Translations under genes and position numbers: made by a program
NCBI RefSeq assembly: GCF_003182255.1
Contig: NZ_QGTQ01000007.1
Span: forward strand, 98,319-162,318
DNA from: Paenibacillus cellulosilyticus
GTDB lineage: Bacteria > Bacillota > Bacilli > Paenibacillales > Paenibacillaceae
Direction: 5' to 3'
DNA: 64,000 nt
Notes under the pieces: generated by a model
What the model saw: the letters and a program-made list of their open reading frames with translations, nothing else
What the model was told of the DNA's origin: nothing
Databases searched by the model: none
In this document: positions 52,484 through 61,900 of the stretch, in pieces
Layout of the letters: each line of letters opens with the position of its first letter
Position numbering within the stretch: position 1 is the stretch's first letter

Positions 52484-53470
52484 ATGAAACGGATTTTACT
52501 AGTTTTGGCGGCTGCTATGCTCACAGTGATGCTGGCGGCATGCGGTACAGACAACAGTGCAGACACGACAGGAAATACGGAGGCAGTTTCAACCACAACG
52601 CCGGAGGGTTCACAAGCACCAGAGGGAGCTAAGAGTACCGTATATCCGCTTACAGTAAAGGACGCAACGGGCAAAGAAATTACGTTTGAGAAAGCACCGC
52701 AAAAAATCGTATCGACTTCGCCGGCGGAGACAGAAATGCTGTTCGCTCTCGGCCTGAATGACCAGATCGTTGGCGTATCCGACTATGACAACTATCCGGA
52801 GGAAGCGAAGAGCAAAACAAAGGTTGGCGGCGTAGTCGAGCCTAATACAGAAGCGATCGTAGCAGCGGGGTCGGACCTTGTTGTATCGGGCATCTCGATT
52901 AGCGAAGAGGCACTCAACCATCTGAACTCGCTTGGCTTGACCGTGTTTGCTTCGGATCCCAAATCGGTAGATGACGTGCTTAACGAGATTCTGCTGCTGG
53001 GTCAAATTACGGATAAGCAGCCTGAAGCGACAGCGCTTGTTGATCAAATGAAGGCGGACATCCAGAAGGTGAAAGACGCTGCTGCGACCGTTACGGATAA
53101 GAAGAAAATGTACATCGAGTTCTCGCCAGGCTGGACGGTCGGCAGCGGCGAATTCATGGATGAGCTCATTACGCTGGCGGGAGGCATCAATATCGCGTCG
53201 GATGTGGCAGGCTGGTACCAGATTAATGAGGAAAAAATCGTTGCCGACAACCCGGACGTTATTCTATACACATTGGATGGAATGGACAGCGACAGCGGCA
53301 AAACGATTGACCAGCTGATCTACAGCCGTGCTGGCTGGGATCAAATCCAGGCGGTGAAAGACAAGCAGGTAATTGGTGTGGATGGCAACCTGCTGTCCCG
53401 TCCAGGCCCGCGGATTACGCAAGGTCTGCTTGCGATCTCGAATGCCCTTTATCCCGGAGCGGTCAAATAG
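52484..53470 (+). CDS. btuF: Cobalamin/corrinoid-binding ABC lipoprotein (BtuF-like)
   Basis: A 328-residue lipoprotein (lipobox LAAC, then a Thr/Ser-rich linker) with a type III periplasmic-binding fold: KIVSTSPAETEMLFALGLNDQIVGVSDYDNYP and LLSRPGPRITQGLLAISNALYP. The riboswitch upstream indicates a corrinoid ligand. The permease and ATPase (BtuCD) are not in the window. The start is the ATG at 52484 after AAGGGGAAGAG; the longer frame reaches into the terminator. It is the first gene of the cobalamin operon. Confidence 0.9.
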   Translation: MKRILLVLAAAMLTVMLAACGTDNSADTTGNTEAVSTTTPEGSQAPEGAKSTVYPLTVKDATGKEITFEKAPQKIVSTSPAETEMLFALGLNDQIVGVSDYDNYPEEAKSKTKVGGVVEPNTEAIVAAGSDLVVSGISISEEALNHLNSLGLTVFASDPKSVDDVLNEILLLGQITDKQPEATALVDQMKADIQKVKDAAATVTDKKKMYIEFSPGWTVGSGEFMDELITLAGGINIASDVAGWYQINEEKIVADNPDVILYTLDGMDSDSGKTIDQLIYSRAGWDQIQAVKDKQVIGVDGNLLSRPGPRITQGLLAISNALYPGAVK

Positions 53471-53486
53471 TTAGATAGTAGATGGG

Positions 53487-53517
53487 AGAGGAGCCGAGTG
53501 CGTGCTCCTCTTTCTTT
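53487..53517 (+). terminator. Weak hairpin between btuF-like and cobQ
   Basis: AGAGGAGC / GCTCCTCT with a 9-nt loop, then TTCTTTC. It probably lowers expression of the downstream synthesis genes relative to the transporter. Confidence 0.6.
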
Positions 53518-53540
53518 CACTTGCAAGGAGGTCATTGATA

Positions 53541-55136
53541 ATGCGTGGATTGGATAACGAGATGGTTGGTGGAAAAGCGGATGCAGGCATCCGACGCCCC
53601 GCAGCCACGATTATGCTGCAGGGAACGGCATCTGATGTCGGCAAGAGCTTGCTTGTGACCGCTTTGTGCCGAATATTCAAGCAGGATGGCAAAGCGGTGG
53701 CACCGTTCAAGTCGCAGAACATGTCGCTCAATTCCTATGTGACACCTGACGGTAAAGAGATCGGGAGGGCGCAGGGGATGCAAGCGGACGCTTGCGGCAT
53801 TGACGCGACGACGGACATGAACCCGATTCTGTTGAAGCCGACGAAGGATATGGCATCGCAGGTTGTCGTTCATGGCAAGCCGCTGATAGATATGGATGCG
53901 CGCGATTATCGGGAGCACTATCTTCCGAAGGCGGGGGCTATCGTTCGTGAAGCACTTAATCGTCTCCGTAATGACTATGACGTTGTCGTGATCGAGGGAG
54001 CCGGCAGTCCTGCGGAAGTAAACCTGAAGGATCGGGACATCGTTAATATGCGGCTCGCCGGCTGGGCGGAAGCGCCGGTGCTGCTGGTCGCCGACATTGA
54101 TCGAGGAGGCGTGTTCGCCGCGATCGTCGGTACGATGGAAATATTGGAGCCGGAAGAACGGGACCGCGTGAAGGGCATTATCATTAACAAATTCCGTGGA
54201 GACGTCTCGCTGCTGACGCCTGGGCTGGAGTGGTTGGAGCAGCGAATCGGCAAACCTGTGCTTGGCGTCGTACCGTATCTCGGCGGACTTCAGCTGGAGG
54301 ACGAGGATGGCGCATCGCTGGATGCTCGAGGCTATCGCACGAGAGCGGCATCGAGCGATGAACTGGATATTGCCGTCATCCGACTGCCCCGTATCTCGAA
54401 TTTCACCGATTTCGACCCGCTGCAGCAGGAACCAGGCGTCTCCCTTCGTTACATTCGTCATGTACGCGAGTGGGGAGCGCCGGACATCGTGATTGTACCC
54501 GGCAGCAAAAACACGGTGGAAGATTTGTTATTTCTAAGAGAGTCCGGTCTTGAGTCCCTGCTGCTGAAGCACATTCAAGAAGGAGGCAGAGCAGTAGGGA
54601 TTTGTGGCGGCTATCAGATGATGGGACAATGTTTGCTGGATCCGGACGGAGTCGAATCGAATCTGCCGGAACTCGACGGTCTCGCGCTCTTCCCGATGGA
54701 GACGGTATTCATGAAGGAGAAGACGACGGAGCGGGTGACCGGTATATTCACGGCAGGCCTGTGCGAAGTGACGACAGTGGAAGGGTATGAAATCCATATG
54801 GGCCGTACGGTATTCACAGAGCCGATCATGCAGCCTTTTCGCATTCGCAGGAGCCGCCTGAATGAAGAATCGAATGCCTATCACTTGGATGGAGCCATCT
54901 CGCATGACGGCTTGGTTTGGGGCACGTACATCCATCATATTTTTCACAATGATCGGTTTCGCCACAATTGGTTGAACGAAGCGCGGCGCAGCAAGGGGCT
55001 GCCGTTGGCTGAGGTGGAAACGCCGTTCGGCAGGCTGCGAGAGATGAGCTTCGATCGGCTTGCCGATCATGTCCGGCAGCACGTCGATATCGCGGCAATT
55101 TATGAAATCATGAACGGGGTGAACAGCAATGAATGA
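53541..55136 (+). CDS. cobQ: Cobyric acid synthase (adenosylcobyrate-forming)
   Basis: A 531-residue enzyme with an N-terminal ATPase-like amidoligase domain (LQGTASDVGKSLLVTALCRIF, FKSQNMSLNSYVT) and a C-terminal glutamine amidotransferase domain with the nucleophile Cys in VGICGGYQMMG and the His in TYIHHIFHN. It amidates four carboxylates of adenosylcobyrinic diamide. The start is the ATG at 53541 after AAGGAGGTC. It overlaps cobO by 8 nt. Full length and canonical. Confidence 0.95.
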   Translation: MRGLDNEMVGGKADAGIRRPAATIMLQGTASDVGKSLLVTALCRIFKQDGKAVAPFKSQNMSLNSYVTPDGKEIGRAQGMQADACGIDATTDMNPILLKPTKDMASQVVVHGKPLIDMDARDYREHYLPKAGAIVREALNRLRNDYDVVVIEGAGSPAEVNLKDRDIVNMRLAGWAEAPVLLVADIDRGGVFAAIVGTMEILEPEERDRVKGIIINKFRGDVSLLTPGLEWLEQRIGKPVLGVVPYLGGLQLEDEDGASLDARGYRTRAASSDELDIAVIRLPRISNFTDFDPLQQEPGVSLRYIRHVREWGAPDIVIVPGSKNTVEDLLFLRESGLESLLLKHIQEGGRAVGICGGYQMMGQCLLDPDGVESNLPELDGLALFPMETVFMKEKTTERVTGIFTAGLCEVTTVEGYEIHMGRTVFTEPIMQPFRIRRSRLNEESNAYHLDGAISHDGLVWGTYIHHIFHNDRFRHNWLNEARRSKGLPLAEVETPFGRLREMSFDRLADHVRQHVDIAAIYEIMNGVNSNE

Positions 55137-55695
55137 AGTTACGGATACGGATAAGCCCAGCAAGGAACGAGGGCTGGTACTCGTTTATACAGGGGACGGC
55201 AAAGGAAAGACGACGGCGGCAATTGGCGTGGCGATTCGCGCTGCGGGTCGTGGGTTAAAGCCGTTAATCATTCAGTTCATTAAATCGCCGGAGCGTACGT
55301 ACGGAGAGGCGATCGTGCTCAAAAAACTGGATATTCCGATCCTCCAGATGGGTGTTGGGTTTACTTGGTTGAAGACGCCGGAAGCGCATCGCGAGGCGCT
55401 GGCGAAGACGTGGGCTTTTGCAAAGGAGCGGATTCATTCTGGGGAGTATGATTTAATTGTGCTGGATGAAATCAACAACGCGCTTGCGATCGACCGTTTC
55501 CCGATTGAAGATGTGCTGCCGCTTGGGGACGTGCTGGAGACGATTCGGACTCGTCCGAAAGGGCTGCATCTTGTGTTGACGGGGCGCGACGCGCAACCGG
55601 AAGTGTTGGCTGCCGCGGATCTCGTGACGGAGATGAAGCCGCACAAGCACTACTACGATGAGGGTGTGCCAGCTGTTCGCGGAATTGAATTTTGA
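55129..55695 (+). CDS. cobO: Corrinoid adenosyltransferase (CobO/BtuR type)
   Basis: A 188-residue P-loop protein: YTGDGKGKTTAAIGVAIRA for ATP binding, IQFIKSPERTYGE, LIVLDEINNALA and HLVLTGRDAQPEVLAAAD. It transfers the 5'-deoxyadenosyl group of ATP to cob(I)yrinic a,c-diamide or related corrinoids. Coupled to cobQ by an 8-nt overlap. Confidence 0.95.
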   Translation: MNEVTDTDKPSKERGLVLVYTGDGKGKTTAAIGVAIRAAGRGLKPLIIQFIKSPERTYGEAIVLKKLDIPILQMGVGFTWLKTPEAHREALAKTWAFAKERIHSGEYDLIVLDEINNALAIDRFPIEDVLPLGDVLETIRTRPKGLHLVLTGRDAQPEVLAAADLVTEMKPHKHYYDEGVPAVRGIEF

Positions 55696-55714
55696 TGAAA
55701 ATGGGGATTGAGCT

Positions 55715-56530
55715 ATGAGAATCGCTTCGTTGTGTCCAAGCAATACGGAGTTACTCGCTTTTGTCGGCTTAGGTGCTCAAATTGTCGGTGTAGATAAGTA
55801 TTCGGACTGGCCGCCGATTCTAGACAACATCCCTCGGCTGGGCTCGGATATGGATATCGATATGGATGCGCTGGAGGCGCTTCAGCCTGATCTGGTCGTT
55901 GCTTCACTAAGTGTTCCGGGCATGGAACGAAATATCGAACGCTTGAAGGAGCGGAAGCTTCCCTATATTGTACTCGATCCGAACAGCTTGGCCGATATCG
56001 GCAGCAATATGCTGACCGTCGGCGAAGCGACAGATACGCTAGCGCGCGCTGCTGCGGCAAGGGATCGGTATGAGCATATGCTGGATCCATTCCGGGAGAT
56101 AAGCCGGACGATAACGGATAGGCCGAAGCTGTACTGGGAATGGTGGCCGAAGCCGGTTTTTACGCCGGGCGGTGCTAATTGGCTGACCGAGATTAGCGAG
56201 CTGGCGGGAGCGGTTAACGTATATGCCGACGATGCGAGAGCGAGCGTAAAGACAGACTGGGAAGATGTCATCAGCCGAGATCCCGATTATATTCTGCTTG
56301 CTTGGGTCGGTATTCAGCAGCATCTTATCAAGCCAGATACGGTCCGCAGCCGTCCGGGAGCATCGGAGCTTCGGGCCGTCCGGGATAACCGCTTGTTGGT
56401 CATGGAGGAGCCGCTATATTGCCGGCCATCGCCGCGGCTAATCGCGGGACTTAACAAGCTGGCAGCCATCCTGCATCCTGATCGGTATCCCGCCTATGAT
56501 GAGGCGAAGTCGGAGGAGTGGTTCGTATGA
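55715..56530 (+). CDS. BtuF-like corrinoid-binding protein without signal peptide
   Basis: A 271-residue protein of the same fold as btuF (RIASLCPSNTELLAFVGLGAQIVGVDKYSDWP, VMEEPLYCRPSPRLIAGLNKLA), but it starts directly with the first strand and has no signal peptide or lipobox, so it should stay in the cytosol. It could act as a corrinoid carrier or sensor within the synthesis pathway. It lies 19 nt after cobO and overlaps the next gene (ATGA). Confidence 0.88.
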   Translation: MRIASLCPSNTELLAFVGLGAQIVGVDKYSDWPPILDNIPRLGSDMDIDMDALEALQPDLVVASLSVPGMERNIERLKERKLPYIVLDPNSLADIGSNMLTVGEATDTLARAAAARDRYEHMLDPFREISRTITDRPKLYWEWWPKPVFTPGGANWLTEISELAGAVNVYADDARASVKTDWEDVISRDPDYILLAWVGIQQHLIKPDTVRSRPGASELRAVRDNRLLVMEEPLYCRPSPRLIAGLNKLAAILHPDRYPAYDEAKSEEWFV

Positions 56531-57915
56531 CCCGATCGATAGTAATAGCGGGACCAGGAAGCGGGGAAGGCAAAACGACGGTCGCTATTGGGCTGATGGC
56601 AGCCTATCGAAGCTTGGGATATGTTGTACAGGGCTTCAAATGCGGCCCGGACTACATCGATCCGACCTATCATACGGCTGTGACAGGACGGCCCTCACGC
56701 AATGTGGACAGTTGGATGTGTGCGCCAGCCGCAGCTCGCGAGCTGTTCGAGAGAGGTGCGCAGGGAGCGGATATTGCGATCGTCGAAGGCGTAATGGGGA
56801 TGTTCGATGGGAAGGAGCCGCTGAGCAACGAGGGAAGTACGGCGGCGATCGCCAAGCTGATCGGATGCCCGGTGCTGCTGGTCATCGATTGCAGCGGCAT
56901 GGCAAGAAGCGCAGCGGCTATCGTTCAAGGGTTCCAAAGCTTCGACCCGGAGGTTAGAATTGCCGGTGTTGTTGCGAACAAGGTTGGCAGCCGTAAGCAT
57001 TTTGAGATGATTCAGAAGGCCGTTGAACAGATGTGTGGCATTCCGGTTGTTGGATTCCTTGAGCAAGGAGCCGAGCTTGTTCTGCCGGAGCGGCATTTGG
57101 GCCTTGTTCCGTCCATTGAAAGAGGGGAATTGACCCCGTTCTTCGAGCTGCTGTCGGAGAGAGTGAGAAGCGGCTTTGCACTGGATCGGCTGCTGGATGC
57201 GATGGGCACCATCAGCTCTTCAACGGACGAAAGCTCACTGTTCATAGGGAACCCCTCTCCGCCCAAGGTGAAGATTGCGGTAGCAAGAGATGAGGCGTTC
57301 AGCTTCTACTATCCTGACAACCTCGAACTGCTGACTCATTATGGTGCGGAGATTGTTCCATTCTCTCCGCTGCACGGCGAGCCAGTCCCGGAGGACGCAG
57401 ATGGGCTGTATCTTGGCGGTGGTTTTCCGGAGGAATTCGCGGAGACGCTGTCCCAGCAGACGGAAGCGCTGGAATCGATCCGCTTGGCAGTGCGCCGAGG
57501 GCTGCCAACACTTGCGGAATGCGGCGGTTTCATGGTGCTGACAGAAGAGATCGTCACGCGCAGTGGAGCGGGTTATCCAATGGCGGGCATCATTCCGGGT
57601 CGAGTTCGGATGCAGGGTAAGCTCGCCGCATTTGGCTATCGTGAAATTACGGGCGTGCCAGTCAATTTTCTAATCGGTTCAGGTGAGCAAGCGCGGGGGC
57701 ATGAATTCCACTACTCGGTCTATGAGCCGGAAGGCCATGATGAGCAGCCCCTTCCTTACGCGTACATCACGAAGGGGATGTATGGGCAGGCAACGGAAGG
57801 CTTTGCTATCGGAAATCTTGCTGCCGGTTATACCCACATCCATTTCGGATCGGCACCATGGCTTGCGAAGCGTTGGATCGATGCGTGTTTGAAAATGCGT
57901 GAACAACATTGCTAA
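56527..57915 (+). CDS. cbiA: Cobyrinic acid a,c-diamide synthase
   Basis: A 462-residue two-domain amidase: GPGSGEGKTTVAIGLMAAY and KCGPDYIDPTYH at the N-terminus, and AECGGFMVLTEEI with the catalytic Cys in the C-terminal glutaminase domain. It amidates the a and c side chains of cobyrinic acid. The start is the ATG at 56527 (GGAGGAG upstream) overlapping the previous stop. It closes the cobalamin operon, and a terminator follows. Confidence 0.95.
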   Translation: MTRSIVIAGPGSGEGKTTVAIGLMAAYRSLGYVVQGFKCGPDYIDPTYHTAVTGRPSRNVDSWMCAPAAARELFERGAQGADIAIVEGVMGMFDGKEPLSNEGSTAAIAKLIGCPVLLVIDCSGMARSAAAIVQGFQSFDPEVRIAGVVANKVGSRKHFEMIQKAVEQMCGIPVVGFLEQGAELVLPERHLGLVPSIERGELTPFFELLSERVRSGFALDRLLDAMGTISSSTDESSLFIGNPSPPKVKIAVARDEAFSFYYPDNLELLTHYGAEIVPFSPLHGEPVPEDADGLYLGGGFPEEFAETLSQQTEALESIRLAVRRGLPTLAECGGFMVLTEEIVTRSGAGYPMAGIIPGRVRMQGKLAAFGYREITGVPVNFLIGSGEQARGHEFHYSVYEPEGHDEQPLPYAYITKGMYGQATEGFAIGNLAAGYTHIHFGSAPWLAKRWIDACLKMREQHC

Positions 57916-57968
57916 TCCGTATTAGAACCTTTACAATGGGCTAATCGATTGCGAATAAGGGTACAGGT

Positions 57969-58006
57969 AATGCCTCTAACGAACCAGTCGTTTGAGGCAT
58001 TTTTTA
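57969..58006 (+). terminator. Intrinsic terminator of the cobalamin operon
   Basis: AATGCCTCTAACG / CGTTTGAGGCATT (one mismatch), 6-7-nt loop, run of T. Confidence 0.9.
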
Positions 58007-58087
58007 TAGGGGAGCAACACAGTGTTGGAATACCTGTCGCTGCCGTTATAGGCAGTGAATATGGATCAGGGAGCAAGGATAGCAATT

Positions 58088-58741
58088 ATGCAGATTGTAC
58101 ACGGGCAGCGAACGATTGAATTTCATGTATCCTACGGTCCTCGGAACAAGCTTTCCATTCATGTTGATCCGACGGGGCTTGTTACGGTGAAGGCGCCCAA
58201 CGGTACGAGCGAAGAGCAGATCGTACGTGCCGTGCAGCAGTATGGGGAACGCATCGCGGCTCAGCTTGATGGAATTGATAAAGCCCGCGATGTATCGGGT
58301 ATTCGGGAATATGAAGACGAGGGCAAGTTTCTGCACCTCGGCCGTTATTACAAGCTGGAAGAGCTGATCGATACGGCGGTGGATAGTGAGGAAGAGCTTC
58401 GGCAGCGGTTGAAAAAGTTTTATTTTGCCAGCTGCAAGAAGGTTGTCTTGGAACGAATTACGGGTTATCAGCGGCAGTTGAAACTGATGCCCAAATCTAT
58501 CGAAATCGTCGAGTCCGCGACCAAATGGGGCAGCTGCAGTTCTGCCAAGCAGCTAACGTTTAACTACCGCCTGGCGATGGCTCCGGTTGAGGTTATTGAT
58601 TATGTCATCGTGCATGAGCTGTGCCACTTGAAGCATATGAATCACGATCGCTCCTTCTGGCGGCTTGTCGGGAGTATTATGCCAGACTATAAGGAAAAAG
58701 AAGCCTTCCTTGCTCGGTATGGGCAGGCGATGACGCTGTAG
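58088..58741 (+). CDS. YgjP/SprT-like zinc metallopeptidase (DUF45)
   Basis: A 217-residue protein with VIVHELCHLKHMNHDRSFW: His176-Glu-x-x-His180 plus a third His (MNH) form the gluzincin-type site; SATKWGSCSSAKQLTFNYRL is the other family hallmark. Substrate unknown. I prefer the ATG at 58088 (AAGGATAG upstream); GTG 58055 and ATG 58061 are possible starts. Single-gene unit with its own terminator. Confidence 0.88.
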   Translation: MQIVHGQRTIEFHVSYGPRNKLSIHVDPTGLVTVKAPNGTSEEQIVRAVQQYGERIAAQLDGIDKARDVSGIREYEDEGKFLHLGRYYKLEELIDTAVDSEEELRQRLKKFYFASCKKVVLERITGYQRQLKLMPKSIEIVESATKWGSCSSAKQLTFNYRLAMAPVEVIDYVIVHELCHLKHMNHDRSFWRLVGSIMPDYKEKEAFLARYGQAMTL

Positions 58742-58764
58742 TAAGCAGCTTCTAATTAATGAGA

Positions 58765-58797
58765 AACCAGTTCGCACAATGCGAGCTGGTTTTTTTT
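58765..58797 (+). terminator. Intrinsic terminator
   Basis: AACCAGTTCGC / GCGAGCTGGTT (one wobble), 5-nt loop, eight T. Confidence 0.92.
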
Positions 58798-58995
58798 GTC
58801 CGGTAGATACGATTTTGAATGCAAATCTTCCAAGTGCAAGTACTAACATATAGTTATATAGTCCTATTTATCTAGCTTTTTTATTGAGATAGAGTGATTC
58901 TGTAGTCTCAAAAGTAATATTTTTCAAGTTAAGAAATTAAGGGACTTTGTCGAAATATAGAACTAGACACAGATTTCACTGACTGAGGGGATACT

Positions 58996-61900
58996 ATGGG
59001 CAAAAAGAAGAGACTTAAAGGCACAGTCTTAACGAAACAGCGTTTGCAGCACTCTCTATTGGCAGGAGCCCTTCTGGCTGGAATTGTTCCAGGCGTGGCT
59101 TATGCGGATCAAGTCTCCGTTCAGAGCCAGACAAGTAACGCTTCATCAGGTTTTACGGACTTGAACGGTTTATCTTCCAATACACAAGAGGCAATTCAGA
59201 AGGCTCAAAGCATTGGGCTGTTGGAAGGTGACTCTGTTGGAACGTTCAGACCACTTGATCAGTTAACCCGTCAGGAATTCGCAGCTTTGCTCGTTCGGGC
59301 GATGAATTTGCCGCTGTCGAATGTACCAACTGCTTCATTCTCTGATGTGCAAGACTCAAGCTGGAGCGCTTCGTACATAGATGCAGTATTTCGTGCAGGA
59401 CTGATGACCGGTAAAGGAACAGATTCATTTCGCCCACAAGACCCCGTCACTCGTGAGGAAATGGCCGCGGTGTTTGTCCGTGCTGTGGGAGGGGCCAACA
59501 CGCGCGGTGGACTAAATCGTAATGTTCAGGATGCACAGCAGGTATCCGGATGGGCAGCTAATCAAGTAGAGGCAGCTGTGCGTCTTGGATTAATTGACAC
59601 GACAGATGGAAACTTCAATCCAAAAGCTAAGGTTCAGCGCGGAGAGATTGTTTCCTATCTAGTTGATATATTTCAGAGTGGCGAGCAAACGCGGACGATT
59701 ACGAGTGTAGACGGAGATGTCCTTATTATCGATGGTACACCGTATTTGGTTATTGATGAATGGAAGCAGTTGCTTGGAGAGCGTAACAGTCAAGCGCTCG
59801 TGGGAGCGATTGTACATTTCCAGACGGCAAATCGAAACATTAACGACTTGTCTAATTTGGAGATTGTCCAAGATGGCGTCGTACTTGATTTGGCGGGAAC
59901 TAACTATGTAGGCGGTCTGCGTATTTCCGGCAATGGGGTTCAAGTGAACGGTGACTCGATAGGTAATGTATCTGTTTCGAGTGGGGTATCCAGTGTCGGC
60001 ATTAATGGCAATGTACAAAACCTAGTGGTGGAAGGCGGACAAGCGCTTCAACTCGGTGGGGATGTACAGGTAAATACATTGAATATTGCGGACCCGCATG
60101 CAAGATTGACGCTTGGCAGTAACGTGACGGTCCAAGGCATTCAATTGCCTGTAGATGTTAAGCTGTCTCAGGTCATTGCGAATTTGGATCAAGTGAGCAG
60201 TCAAGTCGATCAGGTGCAAACGGGCATTGACGATCGTAATACATCGAATGGATCAGGTTCAACGGGCATCAGCAATGTTAATCATTTGCCGACTGTGGCA
60301 GGTTCAATTTCTGATGTAACAGCAGGAGAGCAAGATGGTGTTCAAACGGCAAGTCTGAAGGGCGTGTTTGCAGACGCGGACAACAACACATTAACGTATA
60401 CGGCAGCATCGTCGGATACTGGTGTAGCAACGGTATCGGTGAGCGGAACGACGTTGAGCGTTACGCCAGTAGCAGCAGGAACATCAACGATCACAGTAAC
60501 AGCGAATGATGGCCATGGCGGTACGGTGTCGACGACATTTGTCGTGACGATCACGGCAGCGTCACCGGCACCTTCGTTGAACCATGCTCCAACAGTGGTA
60601 GGTGCTATTGCTGATATAACGGCAGGAGAGCTGGATGGGGATCAGACAGCGAGCTTGGCGGGTGTGTTTGCAGACGCGGACGGCGACGCTTTAACGTATA
60701 CGGCAGCATCTTCGGTTGAAGGTGCAGCGACAGTATTGGTGAGCGGAGTATCCGTGGTCATTACGCCGATAGCAGCGGGAACGTCGACCATTACGGTAAC
60801 AGCAGACGATGGTAATGGCGGTACGATCTCAACGACGTTTGATGTTACGATCACGGCAGCGCCACCGGCACCTTCGTTGAACCATGCCCCAACGGTAGTA
60901 GGTTCTATTGCCGACATAACGGCAGGAGAGCTGGATGGGGATCAGACGGCAAGCCTGACGGGTGTGTTTGCAGACGCGGACGGCGACGCTTTAACGATTA
61001 CGGCAGCATCGTCGGATGAAGGTGCAGCGACGGTAACTGTGAGTGGAGCATCCGTGGTCATTACGCCGGTAGCAGCGGGAACGTCGACCATAACGGTAAC
61101 GGCAGACGATGGCAACGGCGGTACGATCTCAACGACGTTTGATGTGACGATCACTGCAGCGCCACCGGCACCTTCGTTGAACCATGCTCCAACAGTGGTA
61201 AGTACGATTGCCGACATAACGGCAGGAGAGCTGGATGGGGATCAGACGGCAAGCCTGACAAGCGTGTTTGCAGACGCGGACGGCGACGCTTTAACGTATA
61301 CGGCAGCATCTTCGGATGAAGATGCAGCGACGGTATTGGTGAGCGGAACGACGTTGAGCGTTACGCCAGTAGCAGCGGGAACATCAACGATCACGGTAAC
61401 GGCGGACGATGGCAATGGCGGTACGGTGTCAACGACGTTTGACGTGACGATTACGGAAGCGCCACCGGCACCTTCGTCGAACCATGCCCCAACAGTGGCA
61501 GGCACGATTAGCGACGTAACGGCAGGAGAGCTGGATGGAGATCAGACGGCAAGCCTGGCAGGCGTGTTTGCAGATGCGGACGGAGACTCCTTAACGATTA
61601 CGGCAGCATCGTCGGATGAAGGTGCAGCGACGGTATTGGTGAGCGGAGCATCCGTTGTTATTACGCCAGTAGCAGCAGGAGTAGCTACGATCACGGTAAC
61701 GGCGGACGATGGCAATGGAGGTACGATCTCAACGACGTTTGACGTGACGATCACGGCAGCACCACCGACACCTTCGTTGAACCATGCCCCAACGGTAGCA
61801 GGTTCTATTGCTGATATAACGGCAGGAGAGCTGGACGGGGATCAGACAGCGAGCTTGGCGGGCGTATTTGCAGACGCGGACGGCGACGATTTAACGATTA

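Noticed and set aside
53532..54461. 309-codon minus-strand frame
   Set aside because: It lies opposite cobQ, whose motifs are canonical; the reverse frame is an artefact of GC-rich codons.
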